Assembly: GCA_949841245.1 (NCBI GenBank)
Contig: CATKYT010000007.1
Coordinates: forward strand, 1 to 45,368
Length of the DNA stretch: 45,368 bases
Direction of reading: 5' to 3'
DNA from: an uncultured Eubacteriales bacterium
Lineage (GTDB): Bacteria; Bacillota; Clostridia; Christensenellales; UBA1242
Shown here: positions 26,318-35,329 of the stretch, in pieces
How the letters are laid out: the number at the start of each line of letters is the position of its first letter
Position numbering within the stretch: the first letter of the stretch is position 1
Notes under the pieces: model-generated
What the model saw: the letters and a program-made list of their open reading frames with translations, nothing else
Told to the model about the DNA's origin: nothing
Databases searched by the model: none
Made by a program: the position numbers and the translations under genes

Positions 26318-29300
26318 TTATTTCTTGTTGTCAGCATCCTTATCTGTTGTTTGCCCTTTTGAAAGTTTTTCTTGTTCTTTGCTGAGTTTCTTCGACATCT
26401 TAGCAAGTTCTTTTTGTTTCATTTCTTCTTTTGTGTAAACTTTTCTTTCTACATTAAGCAAATATTCAGGTGACTTGATTTCTTCAATTTGTTTGTTGAG
26501 TGCATCAATTCTTTCAGAAATAACAGTTCTCTTACGAGCAAATTGTTTGAATTCTTTGTCTGTGTCTTTTGAAATCTGATTTTTATCTTGATTTCTAAGG
26601 TTAACAACTTTTTCTTTGTGTTCTTGTTCCATCTTATCAAGTTCTTTTTGGAATTTATTTCTTGTTTCTTCAACAGAAATAAGTTCGGCATTTCTTTCTT
26701 CAAGTGCCTTTTTCTTGATGACATCAATGTTAAGGCTTTCTTTTCTGTCGTATGTTTCTTTTCTCTTTCTTTCAATCTTCTTGATTTTGACTTTTCTTAA
26801 AACATAGCCAACAACTGCAATTATGATTGCCAAACCTGTGATAATAGAAGGAGCCAATATCCACCAGTTGCTTCCAGCAGAATTATTATTGTTTTCTGTG
26901 TTGTTGTCTTCATCTGGATTTGGTGTTTCTTCTTCCTGATTTATAAGTTTAGAAACAAACACTTTTTTATCCGCTTTATTTAAATCATAGTCTTTTTGTG
27001 AAGCGGTGTCTTGTGCAATTTTATATTCGCTGTCGTCTTCCAAAGTTTGGAAATTAAAGTCATATATAACTGCAACGCCTGTGGTTTCAATGCTGTCGCA
27101 GATCAGTGCAAAATAAACATTTTCAGTAACTTTATCTGATGAAGTGTTGTGGAAATAAATTGTGTATTCTTGATAACCATTTTTGCTTTCTGTGTTTAAA
27201 TTTGTGGCATAATCAAAACCAGTAAGTCCAGCGGTGACACCGAAATTGTAAGTTTTATCTTTGTTTAAAGCGTTTGTAGAGTCTATTTGATATGCAAAGT
27301 TTGTTCTAAGTTTAAATGACAATTTGGCATATTTGTCTGCTTCCAAAGAAACTTTATAGTTGGATGTCATTGTGTAACTGCCTGGATTTTGAACGCTCAT
27401 ATACATTACATATTTAACATCTTTGTCACTGATATATAATGAACTGTTTTTGTCTGTGAAACTGTAATTTGTGCTGTCGGCTTTTATAATTCCACCTTCA
27501 TAAAGTCCGTCATCACTTGAACCTGTTTTTCCTGTGAAGGCGACATTGGTTGATGTTTGAAGGTCATCTGTAATGTTGTTTGTTGGAAGATTTAGAAAAC
27601 TGTTTGAAAGGTCAATAATGGCACTTTTGGTGTTTACTTTATCTTCGGTTTCAAGGTCAAGTGTGCCAGAATATGTTTGAAATTCAAAATCATCAAAGTA
27701 AGCATAAGTGAATGAGTTTTTGTTTTCAGTTGTTACAAATTCAATTTGAATGTAATAATTGAAATCAGTTGAGCCTGGGTTGAAATAGATGTCGTATTCT
27801 GTCCAATCATAAGAACTTAGTTTTGGAGATTCAAGAAGCAAAACTCCATCTTCTTTAAAAAGTTTTACAATTATTGTTGCAGGTGTTTTATATTTGAAAG
27901 TAAGATGTTGTGCGCTTGATGTTCCCATTGTGATGTTGTCTGATTTAAGAATTTGTTTTGTTGCACCATAATTTGCAAACATCATTACATTGTTTGGAGC
28001 GTTTTCGCTTATTGGGGAGTTATTTGCGTTGATTGTCCATGCATAAGGGTTTTCTTCATCTTTCACACCATTTGTTTTATATTCGTTGAATTTATCAACA
28101 TATTGTTTATATTTATCTGGTTTGGTGTTGATTACTCCATGGAAATTCAATTTGTTTTCATTTCCTTCAATTGTCCAGTTTTGTGGGTCATAAATTTTGT
28201 CTTGGTCGGTGACTGTCAATTTATTAAAATTTCCATTTGGAACGGCTGTGCTTGCACTGTTTGCATTAAATTCAATTGAATTGCTGGCGTTATTGAACGC
28301 TTCTGTTGTGCTTCTTTCAATTTTAATGTTGTCAAAAGTGATGCAACCTGTGGCCTTTTCACCATCTTTTCCAAGGCTGAGAACAATGTTAAAATTTGTG
28401 TCATATAATGCTCCGCCTTTTACATAGAACTCGGCAGTGGCATATTTGTTGTTGAAATTGTCATTTCCTTTTGATGTAAGTGCAGAACTATCTTTATTTG
28501 TAAGTGTGTAAAGTTCTAAATTATAATCTTTAAGCACTTTGTCATTTTCTTTAATTGACATATAAGCACTTCCAGATGAAATATCAGAAATTTTATATGA
28601 AGCGGTAACTTTGTAAATTTCATTGGCACCGATGCTTACGCTTTCAGATTTAACACTTGCCATTCCATCTTTTGCCCAAAGAGATAAAGCATATTTGTTT
28701 GGTTTTATTGTTAAACCATTCATATTTCCATTTGTGTCATAATTAAAATCCACATTACAAGAAAAATCTGAGCCTACGCTTTGATAGCCATCAACAAAAA
28801 TTTCTGGGGTGTTTGTGTTGAACACCTGAGCATGTCCAGTGTTTGTTTTAACTTCCCAGTTGTTGATTCTGTCAACATCTGTTCCACTTGTTTCGAAGTC
28901 AAAATTGTTGCCATTGAAAGCAAGATTTTCTTCTTGTCTTAAATCAATAAGTTGTTCACATGATTGTTTGATTTCTTCTGTTCCAGTAATGTTGCCTAAG
29001 TCATCAGTGTAATTGATTTTTTGTGTGTAAGAAAGACCAAGTTTTTCTTTGTAAATTGACCAGAATTTGTTTTCGCTGTAACGATATACATGGCAATCAT
29101 CAAAGAAAACTGCACCCGTGCTTGTGCGATCATGTGAATTTGCACCAAGCCACAAGTCAAGATTAACTGTTTGTTTTTCATTTCCTGTTGCAATATAGAA
29201 ATAGAAATTTACCCATTCTCTTGAATTGATTTTTTCAAAGTCAGCTTTTACCGTTTTTCCGTCTTTATCTTTCAAGCCATTGAGATATACAGAACCATAA

Positions 29301-30280
29301 ACATAGTCATTAATTGGTTCATATACATTTTTTTCTGTGTAATATGGAGTGTCTTTTATGATGTCAAAGCGGTTATCTTTTTGGTTAAAGTTGAAAGTTT
29401 TGCATTTTTTAAGTTCTGCACCACTTGTTATTCTGTTTCCAGCATTTGTGTCTTCACTGTCCATTGGTTGTGTGTTTGTTTTTAAGGTGTAAACAGGTGT
29501 GAAAACATCTGTGGTTTCTTCATACATAAAACCAACATATTCATCATCTTCATAGAAAAATTGAATGTTCTCAAGGTCATTGGTAAGTGTGAAAGAAGCA
29601 ATGTCTTCCAAAGACTTAATGACATATTTGGTGGAAGAGTTGTTGTTTGCACTTGTGTATGTGAAGGCAACATAATCGCCCCACTTTGCGTTTTCAAAAC
29701 TGTTTTTTGAAATGTAGCAATTGTCTGTTTCTGTGATTGTGTGTCCATCTGATGTTACATATTCAGTTGTTGTTTTATAGTTTGTGTCAGTTTTAAAAGC
29801 AACTGAGAATTGATAGAAAGAATTTGCTTCCAAGTTTAATGTGCTTGAACGATAGCCTTTGCTTGCTTGATAGCGATCAGACGATTTGTTGGATTTAGAA
29901 TTTATCATCAAAATTTTATAGTCATCATTTGCTTGCGACTTTCTTCCTGGGTTGTTTGAAAGATAATATGTTGAAGTCATATAGGTTTGGAAAGATTCCC
30001 CTACATGGATGGCACCTGCTGTGGTTGTTCCTTGCCCAGTAAGACCTGTCCAACCAGAAATTGTTGTCATAGAGTGTGTAGAAGATGTATTTGAATTGAA
30101 GTTATTGTTTGACATGCTTACTTCTTCAAAATAACTGTCCATGAATATTGTGGAAGAATCATCCGCATTTGCAGAAAGAATTTGGTTGGCAGAAAAAACT
30201 ATTCCTGTTGCAGACAAAGGAAAGATAATTGCCAACAAAAACATTATAATTTTGTTTCTAAGATTTAAAGTTCTTTTCAT
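26318..30280 (-). CDS. Giant surface protein: signal peptide, repeated beta-sandwich/CBM-like ectodomain, C-terminal TM and cytoplasmic coiled coil
   Basis: MKRTLNLRNKIIMFLLAIIFPLSATGIVFSANQILSANA signal; C-term NWWILAPSIITGLAIIIAVVGYVLRKVKIKK then about 170 aa K/E-rich helix. Confidence 0.8.
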   Translation of the reverse strand: MKRTLNLRNKIIMFLLAIIFPLSATGIVFSANQILSANADDSSTIFMDSYFEEVSMSNNNFNSNTSSTHSMTTISGWTGLTGQGTTTAGAIHVGESFQTYMTSTYYLSNNPGRKSQANDDYKILMINSKSNKSSDRYQASKGYRSSTLNLEANSFYQFSVAFKTDTNYKTTTEYVTSDGHTITETDNCYISKNSFENAKWGDYVAFTYTSANNNSSTKYVIKSLEDIASFTLTNDLENIQFFYEDDEYVGFMYEETTDVFTPVYTLKTNTQPMDSEDTNAGNRITSGAELKKCKTFNFNQKDNRFDIIKDTPYYTEKNVYEPINDYVYGSVYLNGLKDKDGKTVKADFEKINSREWVNFYFYIATGNEKQTVNLDLWLGANSHDRTSTGAVFFDDCHVYRYSENKFWSIYKEKLGLSYTQKINYTDDLGNITGTEEIKQSCEQLIDLRQEENLAFNGNNFDFETSGTDVDRINNWEVKTNTGHAQVFNTNTPEIFVDGYQSVGSDFSCNVDFNYDTNGNMNGLTIKPNKYALSLWAKDGMASVKSESVSIGANEIYKVTASYKISDISSGSAYMSIKENDKVLKDYNLELYTLTNKDSSALTSKGNDNFNNKYATAEFYVKGGALYDTNFNIVLSLGKDGEKATGCITFDNIKIERSTTEAFNNASNSIEFNANSASTAVPNGNFNKLTVTDQDKIYDPQNWTIEGNENKLNFHGVINTKPDKYKQYVDKFNEYKTNGVKDEENPYAWTINANNSPISENAPNNVMMFANYGATKQILKSDNITMGTSSAQHLTFKYKTPATIIVKLFKEDGVLLLESPKLSSYDWTEYDIYFNPGSTDFNYYIQIEFVTTENKNSFTYAYFDDFEFQTYSGTLDLETEDKVNTKSAIIDLSNSFLNLPTNNITDDLQTSTNVAFTGKTGSSDDGLYEGGIIKADSTNYSFTDKNSSLYISDKDVKYVMYMSVQNPGSYTMTSNYKVSLEADKYAKLSFKLRTNFAYQIDSTNALNKDKTYNFGVTAGLTGFDYATNLNTESKNGYQEYTIYFHNTSSDKVTENVYFALICDSIETTGVAVIYDFNFQTLEDDSEYKIAQDTASQKDYDLNKADKKVFVSKLINQEEETPNPDEDNNTENNNNSAGSNWWILAPSIITGLAIIIAVVGYVLRKVKIKKIERKRKETYDRKESLNIDVIKKKALEERNAELISVEETRNKFQKELDKMEQEHKEKVVNLRNQDKNQISKDTDKEFKQFARKRTVISERIDALNKQIEEIKSPEYLLNVERKVYTKEEMKQKELAKMSKKLSKEQEKLSKGQTTDKDADNKK

Positions 30281-30373
30281 ATTTCACCCTTAATAGTAAG
30301 ATTAACTTAATTATTATAATACATTTATTATAAATAATCAAATAATTTCTTCAATTTTAAAGACAATATTCTT

Positions 30374-30778
30374 ATGAAAAAGGAAAAAATCACACATAAA
30401 GTTTCAGAAAATGACAAATTGTCAGTCAAAAGCAGATTTTTGCTTTGCGTTTGCGGAGCAATCATTGGATTTGTTAATGGCTTCTTTGGCGGGGGAGGCG
30501 GAATGATTTGTGTTCCTTTACTTGAAAAGGTGCTTCACTTGCCCAACAAATATTCTCATGCGACAGCAATCGCGGTTATTCTTCCAATTTCTTTTGTAAG
30601 TGCGGTGATTTATCTTCTTAATGGCAACCTTGAAACTGTACCTTTTCTTACAGTTGGAAGTGGGGTTGTTTTAGGTGGAATTTTAGGGTCTTTTTTGCTT
30701 AAATTTTTGCCGTCTAAAATCATCAGAATTATCTTTGTTTTCATCATGCTTGCGGGTGGAATTAGACTGCTTTTTTAG
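30374..30778 (+). CDS. TauE/SafE family half-size permease A
   Basis: GAIIGFVNGFFGGGGGMICVPLLEKVLHLPNKYSHATAIAVILPISFVSAVIY; 134 aa. Confidence 0.85.
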   Translation: MKKEKITHKVSENDKLSVKSRFLLCVCGAIIGFVNGFFGGGGGMICVPLLEKVLHLPNKYSHATAIAVILPISFVSAVIYLLNGNLETVPFLTVGSGVVLGGILGSFLLKFLPSKIIRIIFVFIMLAGGIRLLF

Positions 30779-30787
30779 GAGAATTTT

Positions 30788-31150
30788 ATGTTTTATTTTT
30801 TGTGTGTTTTAGCAGGGTTTTTGTCCGGTATTTTCGGTGGTTTAGGCATGGGCGGTGGAACGCTTCTTATCCCTATTTTAACCATCTTTTTATCTTTTGA
30901 CCAAAAACTTGCACAAGGGCTTAATTTGTTGACTTTTTTAATTATGGCAATTGTGTCTTTATGCATCCATTACAAGCATGGATATGTGCACACAAAAAAC
31001 ATTATTTGGATAATCATTTTTGGTGTAGTTTTTTCCATTTTAGGGGCATTTTTAATGTCTTTTTTGCCGTCAAAAATCTTAAAAATCATTTTTGGTGTCT
31101 TTTTATGTGCCTTGGCAGTGGTGGAATTTGTAAAAGTATTCAAAAAATAG
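30788..31150 (+). CDS. TauE/SafE family half-size permease B
   Basis: LAGFLSGIFGGLGMGGGTLLIPILTIFLSFDQKLAQGLNLLTFLIMAIVSLCIHYKHG; 120 aa; 9 nt after permease A. Confidence 0.85.
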   Translation: MFYFLCVLAGFLSGIFGGLGMGGGTLLIPILTIFLSFDQKLAQGLNLLTFLIMAIVSLCIHYKHGYVHTKNIIWIIIFGVVFSILGAFLMSFLPSKILKIIFGVFLCALAVVEFVKVFKK

Positions 31151-31179
31151 TGGACAAAATTCTCTTTTTATGCTATATT
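31151..31179 (+). promoter_or_regulatory. Sigma-A-like promoter for the ferredoxin-led operon
   Basis: TGGACA-N17-TATATT followed by AAAGGAG RBS of the 31205 ORF. Confidence 0.65.
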
Positions 31180-31204
31180 TAGTTATATTAAAGGAGATAT
31201 ATTT

Positions 31205-31375
31205 ATGGTTGACAAGAATAAATGCATCAGTTGTGGAACTTGTGTGGCTATTTGTCCTGTTGGAGCCATCTCTTTTGGAGAAGACGGAAAAGCACAGATT
31301 GATAAAAATATCTGCATCCACTGTGGTGCTTGTCAGGCTAGTTGTCCTGTTGAAGCAATTGATTTGGATGAATAA
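31205..31375 (+). CDS. 2[4Fe-4S] ferredoxin, 56 aa
   Basis: MVDKNKCISCGTCVAICPVGAISFGEDGKAQIDKNICIHCGACQASCPVEAIDLDE; two CxxCxxCxxxCP motifs; RBS AAAGGAG. Absent from the ORF track. Confidence 0.96.
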   Translation: MVDKNKCISCGTCVAICPVGAISFGEDGKAQIDKNICIHCGACQASCPVEAIDLDE

Positions 31376-31387
31376 AGAGAGGGTGTT

Positions 31388-32869
31388 ATGGAAAATATTG
31401 CTTACATTGAATTTGATGAACGCAAAACAAAACTGCTTATCGTTCAAAGCAGAAATGGAAGATATCGCATTTTGGAAGAAGTGGAAAATTATTACGACCT
31501 TAGAACAGACATTTTGAATGATTGTCTTTTCAGTCCAAAATCGAAAGCCGACATTTTAAAAATTTTGAATATCTATCGTTACACGATTGAAACCTTTAAA
31601 GTTGACAAAATGATTGCAACCGCATCAAACATCATCGTTAAAGCAAGAAATTATCGTGGTTTTTTGGATGAAATTTACACCAATACTGGCATGAATTTCA
31701 TTATTTCAAATGATGATGACATTGTGAAAAACATCTATCTTTCTTGCATGTCTAAGATTGACACTTCAAAGGGTTACATCATTAATGTTGGTTCTTATCA
31801 AACTTACTTCATTAAGTTTAACAGAAGAAATGTCATTGAATATAACACCATTCCTTATGGTTACACAAATTTAACTGAACTTGGTGTTTCTTTTGATGAA
31901 ATGACTGCTTTGGTGAAAAAAGAACTTAAAAAAGCATCTTTGGTTAAAGGCTTTGATGAAGAAATGGTTATAGGTTGCGGTTGCTCGTTTATTGACATTG
32001 CAAGAGTTGCCAAAAAATTGACTAAATATCCAATTGAAATTGACAACAATTATGACCTTTCAAACGAAGCAATGGCAAAAGTTTGTGAATTTGCCAGCAC
32101 AATTGATGTTCAAAAAGTTAAGAAAATTAAAGGTATTGGACCAGAAGGCGTGGAAAGCATGAATGGTGGTTTGGCAATTTTAAATTCTTTCTTCGAAACT
32201 TTAAAACTTCCACAAGTGTCTGTTTCAACTGCAAACAAACTTGAAGGCATTGTTCTTTTCAATTTGGTTGGGGTTGCAAATGAAAAATACACCGATTTGT
32301 TGCAAAACAGTTTGGACTCTTATTACGAATTTAAAAAAGAAGGTTTGGCAATCAACAGTCAAGTTTATGACATGGCTATTTTGCTTTTCAAACAATTGAA
32401 AGTTGTTCATAAATTGCCAAGAATATATGTTAAACCACTTAAAATTGCGGCTTATATGTTTGATTGTGGGAAATTTATCAATTTTTCAAATTATCAAAAA
32501 CACGCTTTTTATGGAATTTTGAATTCTGACATAACTGGTGTTTCTCAAAAAGATTTGCTTTTGGCGGCATTTGCTTGCACTTGTCAAAATATTGATAATT
32601 TCAATTTGCCAGAAGTTATGAAATACAGAGAAATCTTGACTGATGAAGATGTTGACGCCATCAGAAAACTGGGAGTGCTTGTAAACCTTGCTGTCAATTT
32701 GAATGCTTCCAGAAAAAATGTCATCAACGACATAGTTTGTGACATTTTGGGTGATTCAATCATCATGAAAACAGTTGTAAACACTGATCCATCATTTGAA
32801 ATTATGCAAAGCATGAAAATTTCTGATGATTTTAAGAAAATATTTAAGAAAAGTTTGCAAATAATTTAG
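31388..32869 (+). CDS. Ppx/GppA phosphatase-like protein, divergent active-site motifs
   Basis: ASKHA-like N-term (KMIATASNIIVKARNYRGFLDEIYTNTGMNFIISNDDDIVKNIYLS) and helical C-term (QKHAFYGILNSDITGVSQKDLLLAAFACTCQ). Confidence 0.65.
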   Translation: MENIAYIEFDERKTKLLIVQSRNGRYRILEEVENYYDLRTDILNDCLFSPKSKADILKILNIYRYTIETFKVDKMIATASNIIVKARNYRGFLDEIYTNTGMNFIISNDDDIVKNIYLSCMSKIDTSKGYIINVGSYQTYFIKFNRRNVIEYNTIPYGYTNLTELGVSFDEMTALVKKELKKASLVKGFDEEMVIGCGCSFIDIARVAKKLTKYPIEIDNNYDLSNEAMAKVCEFASTIDVQKVKKIKGIGPEGVESMNGGLAILNSFFETLKLPQVSVSTANKLEGIVLFNLVGVANEKYTDLLQNSLDSYYEFKKEGLAINSQVYDMAILLFKQLKVVHKLPRIYVKPLKIAAYMFDCGKFINFSNYQKHAFYGILNSDITGVSQKDLLLAAFACTCQNIDNFNLPEVMKYREILTDEDVDAIRKLGVLVNLAVNLNASRKNVINDIVCDILGDSIIMKTVVNTDPSFEIMQSMKISDDFKKIFKKSLQII

Positions 32870-32876
32870 GAAAGAT

Positions 32877-34181
32877 ATGGAAGAAAAGAAAAGTAAAAGA
32901 AAACTTGTTTTTTGGATAATTTTTGCAGTAATTGCTGTTGTTTTGGCATATTCAATTACGGCATTATATTTCTTTGTCTTTTCTCCAAATAATATTCGAG
33001 CAAAAATGATTGTTTGGCCATTTTTCAGCGAAGCAAATGTTGCTGAAATGTATGAGCAAGCATCCGCTGAAATTCAATTTACTTATGTTGACCCAGTTGA
33101 TTATGTCACTGTAACTGAAAAAACTGTTGGGGTAAACATTGCGGAAGATGGATTTTTTGTTGTGCCTTACATCAGTGAATTTGCAGATTTCAGAAACTAT
33201 GAATACGCATCCAAAACAAGAGAAGGGAAATCTCAACTTAAAGTTATGACTTGTGCCGGAGTTTTTGATGGGGTGCTTTTATACAGTGATGAAGCATTTA
33301 ATGTTTGTGTAATCAAGTGTGAAAGGATTGTTGATAAAGACCAAAAAATCGCACTTCCTTATTTGGATATTGCCACTGTGGAAACAACCACAAGTGTAAG
33401 AGAAGCATTGTTTGTATCTCCAATTGAAAAAGAAGATTTTTATAAGTGCAGAGTTATCAAAGACTCTTTTGTAAGTCTTTATAATGAAGTGGAAATCGGA
33501 GATAAAATTGCCATGGATTATTTAATTCAAGGCTGTGTTGATGTCAGAGTAACTTTGAAAAACAATCAAACAGACATGGACAACAAAACGACAAGAGTTT
33601 GTTGTGATCGTTCTGGAAATGTTTTGGGATTTTCTTCTTATTATTTTGAGTTTAATGAAGAAGATGATGAATATGAAACAAAATATGTTTTTATGCCAAT
33701 TTATGGTGCAAAAAGTTTCTTTGAAGATGTTGTAAAGGCATACAGAGAACAGAAAGTTTATTCAAATCCGCTTATAAGCGAACTTATTGCTTTCGATCAA
33801 GTGGAAGTTGAATCTTATAATCTTGTGGCATTGGACAATAAAAATCCTGAAAATCAGAATTCTTTCTTCTATAATGGCAAGTGGTATAATTTTTCTGATG
33901 GAATTAAAAATTATAACCAATCTTTGCTTAAAGGAGTTTATTTGTTTGACAATTTTGTTCATGGTCAAAATAAACAAATTGATGTAGACAGTGTCATTAT
34001 TGGTGTTACTGTAAATGGCAGAGAATTTGAAATTTCTGGAAAAATTGATTTCTTAACCATTCTTTATGCTGTTAAAAGTGGCGACAAAGTAAGTTTTAAA
34101 TATTATGGCAATTTTGGTGATTTAGACCCAAATAAAGAGTTGCAAACAAGCGACATAATGACTGTCGATTGGACGATTTAA
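32877..34181 (+). CDS. Membrane-anchored HtrA/PDZ-like protein, apparently without catalytic triad
   Basis: N-term TM; VGVNIAEDGFFVVPYISEF...FDGVLLYSDEAFNVCVIKCE resembles a degenerate trypsin-like HtrA core; DSVIIGVTVNGREFEISGKIDFLTILYAVKSGDKVSFKYYG resembles PDZ. Confidence 0.45.
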   Translation: MEEKKSKRKLVFWIIFAVIAVVLAYSITALYFFVFSPNNIRAKMIVWPFFSEANVAEMYEQASAEIQFTYVDPVDYVTVTEKTVGVNIAEDGFFVVPYISEFADFRNYEYASKTREGKSQLKVMTCAGVFDGVLLYSDEAFNVCVIKCERIVDKDQKIALPYLDIATVETTTSVREALFVSPIEKEDFYKCRVIKDSFVSLYNEVEIGDKIAMDYLIQGCVDVRVTLKNNQTDMDNKTTRVCCDRSGNVLGFSSYYFEFNEEDDEYETKYVFMPIYGAKSFFEDVVKAYREQKVYSNPLISELIAFDQVEVESYNLVALDNKNPENQNSFFYNGKWYNFSDGIKNYNQSLLKGVYLFDNFVHGQNKQIDVDSVIIGVTVNGREFEISGKIDFLTILYAVKSGDKVSFKYYGNFGDLDPNKELQTSDIMTVDWTI

Positions 34182-34195
34182 TTGGAGGAATGTCG

Positions 34196-35197
34196 ATGAG
34201 AAAAATTAAATATGCAATAGAAATGGGCGGTGGTAACACTTGCATCTATGTTAAAGGTGAAGGGCTTGCTTTGAAAGAACCTACTTTAATTGCAGCAGAG
34301 CCAACAGAAGAAGGTTACAAAGTGGTGGCTTTGGGAAGTGATGCAAAAAAACTTATTGGAAAAACCAAAGATAATGTGGAAATTTTCACACCAACCATAA
34401 GTGGCGACCATTCAAATTATGAATATTCTGTAATTTTGCTTAAACATTTTTTAAGCAAAGTTGGATATAAACCACATCAAGAAAATGCTTTATTTGTTGT
34501 TCCTTGTGGTGCAACTGCCAAGGAAAAAGAAAACATATTAAAAGTTTGTGATGGGGCAAATTTGGCTCATGTGGAACTTGTGCCATCTGTGCTTTGTTCT
34601 TGCGTGGGCGAAGGCAGAAGCATTGATAATTCCAAAGTAAACATGGTTGTAAATATTGGTGGAACAGACACTGACATTGGGGTCATCAATATGTCCAACA
34701 TTCTTCAAGGTGCAACTGTTTCCATAGGTGGCAAAAAGATTGATGCTTCTATTGTCAATTTTTTGGCATACACCGAAGATTTGGTTATTGGGCTTTCAAC
34801 AGCAGAAACTTTAAAAAAAGAAGTTGGAAGTTTATATGAAAATGACACATTAAACATGGAAATCACAGGAGTTGATGCCAAAACTAAATCTCCAAAATCT
34901 GTTGTCATTTTTTCCAATGATTTAATTAAGGCTATTGAACCCTTTTACAGTGAAATTGTGCGTGCAATAGACACAACAATCAACACTTTGCCACCTGAAA
35001 TTGTGGCTGACATCATCAACAACAAAATTTTGCTTGTCGGTGGCGCGTCCAAAATTCAGGGATTGAACGACTATTTAAAAAAGAATTTAAACTATCCTGT
35101 TGAAATCAGTGAAGATGTTGAAAATGTAACAATTTTGGGTGCAGGTAAGTTGTTGTCTGACCATCAATTATTGGAAGATATTTTGGAAAAATTATAA
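34196..35197 (+). CDS. Divergent MreB/Mbl-family actin-like protein
   Basis: MRKIKYAIEMGGGNTCIYVKGEGLALKEPTLIA, VVNIGGTDTDIGVINMSNILQGATVSIGGKKIDASIVNFL, KILLVGGASKIQGLNDYL. Start ATG 34196, 7 nt after GGAGG. Confidence 0.8.
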   Translation: MRKIKYAIEMGGGNTCIYVKGEGLALKEPTLIAAEPTEEGYKVVALGSDAKKLIGKTKDNVEIFTPTISGDHSNYEYSVILLKHFLSKVGYKPHQENALFVVPCGATAKEKENILKVCDGANLAHVELVPSVLCSCVGEGRSIDNSKVNMVVNIGGTDTDIGVINMSNILQGATVSIGGKKIDASIVNFLAYTEDLVIGLSTAETLKKEVGSLYENDTLNMEITGVDAKTKSPKSVVIFSNDLIKAIEPFYSEIVRAIDTTINTLPPEIVADIINNKILLVGGASKIQGLNDYLKKNLNYPVEISEDVENVTILGAGKLLSDHQLLEDILEKL

Positions 35198-35204
35198 TCA
35201 ATTT

Positions 35205-35228
35205 AAAACCACTTTTTGTGGTTTTTTT
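35205..35228 (+). terminator. Rho-independent terminator between mreB-like gene and minD
   Basis: AAAACCAC-TTTTT-GTGGTTTTTTTG. Confidence 0.85.
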
Positions 35229-35329
35229 GTTGGCATTTTACAAAATTAGACATTGTTTGATTTTTTTTGACCTATTTTATGTATGCTTGAATCAGCCTGT
35301 TGATTTATAATGTTGTCATAGAGGTTTAT

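Noticed and set aside
31170-31517. 115-aa plus-strand ORF
   Set aside because: Out of frame with the ferredoxin (31205-31375) and the Ppx/GppA-like gene start; translation shows no family features.
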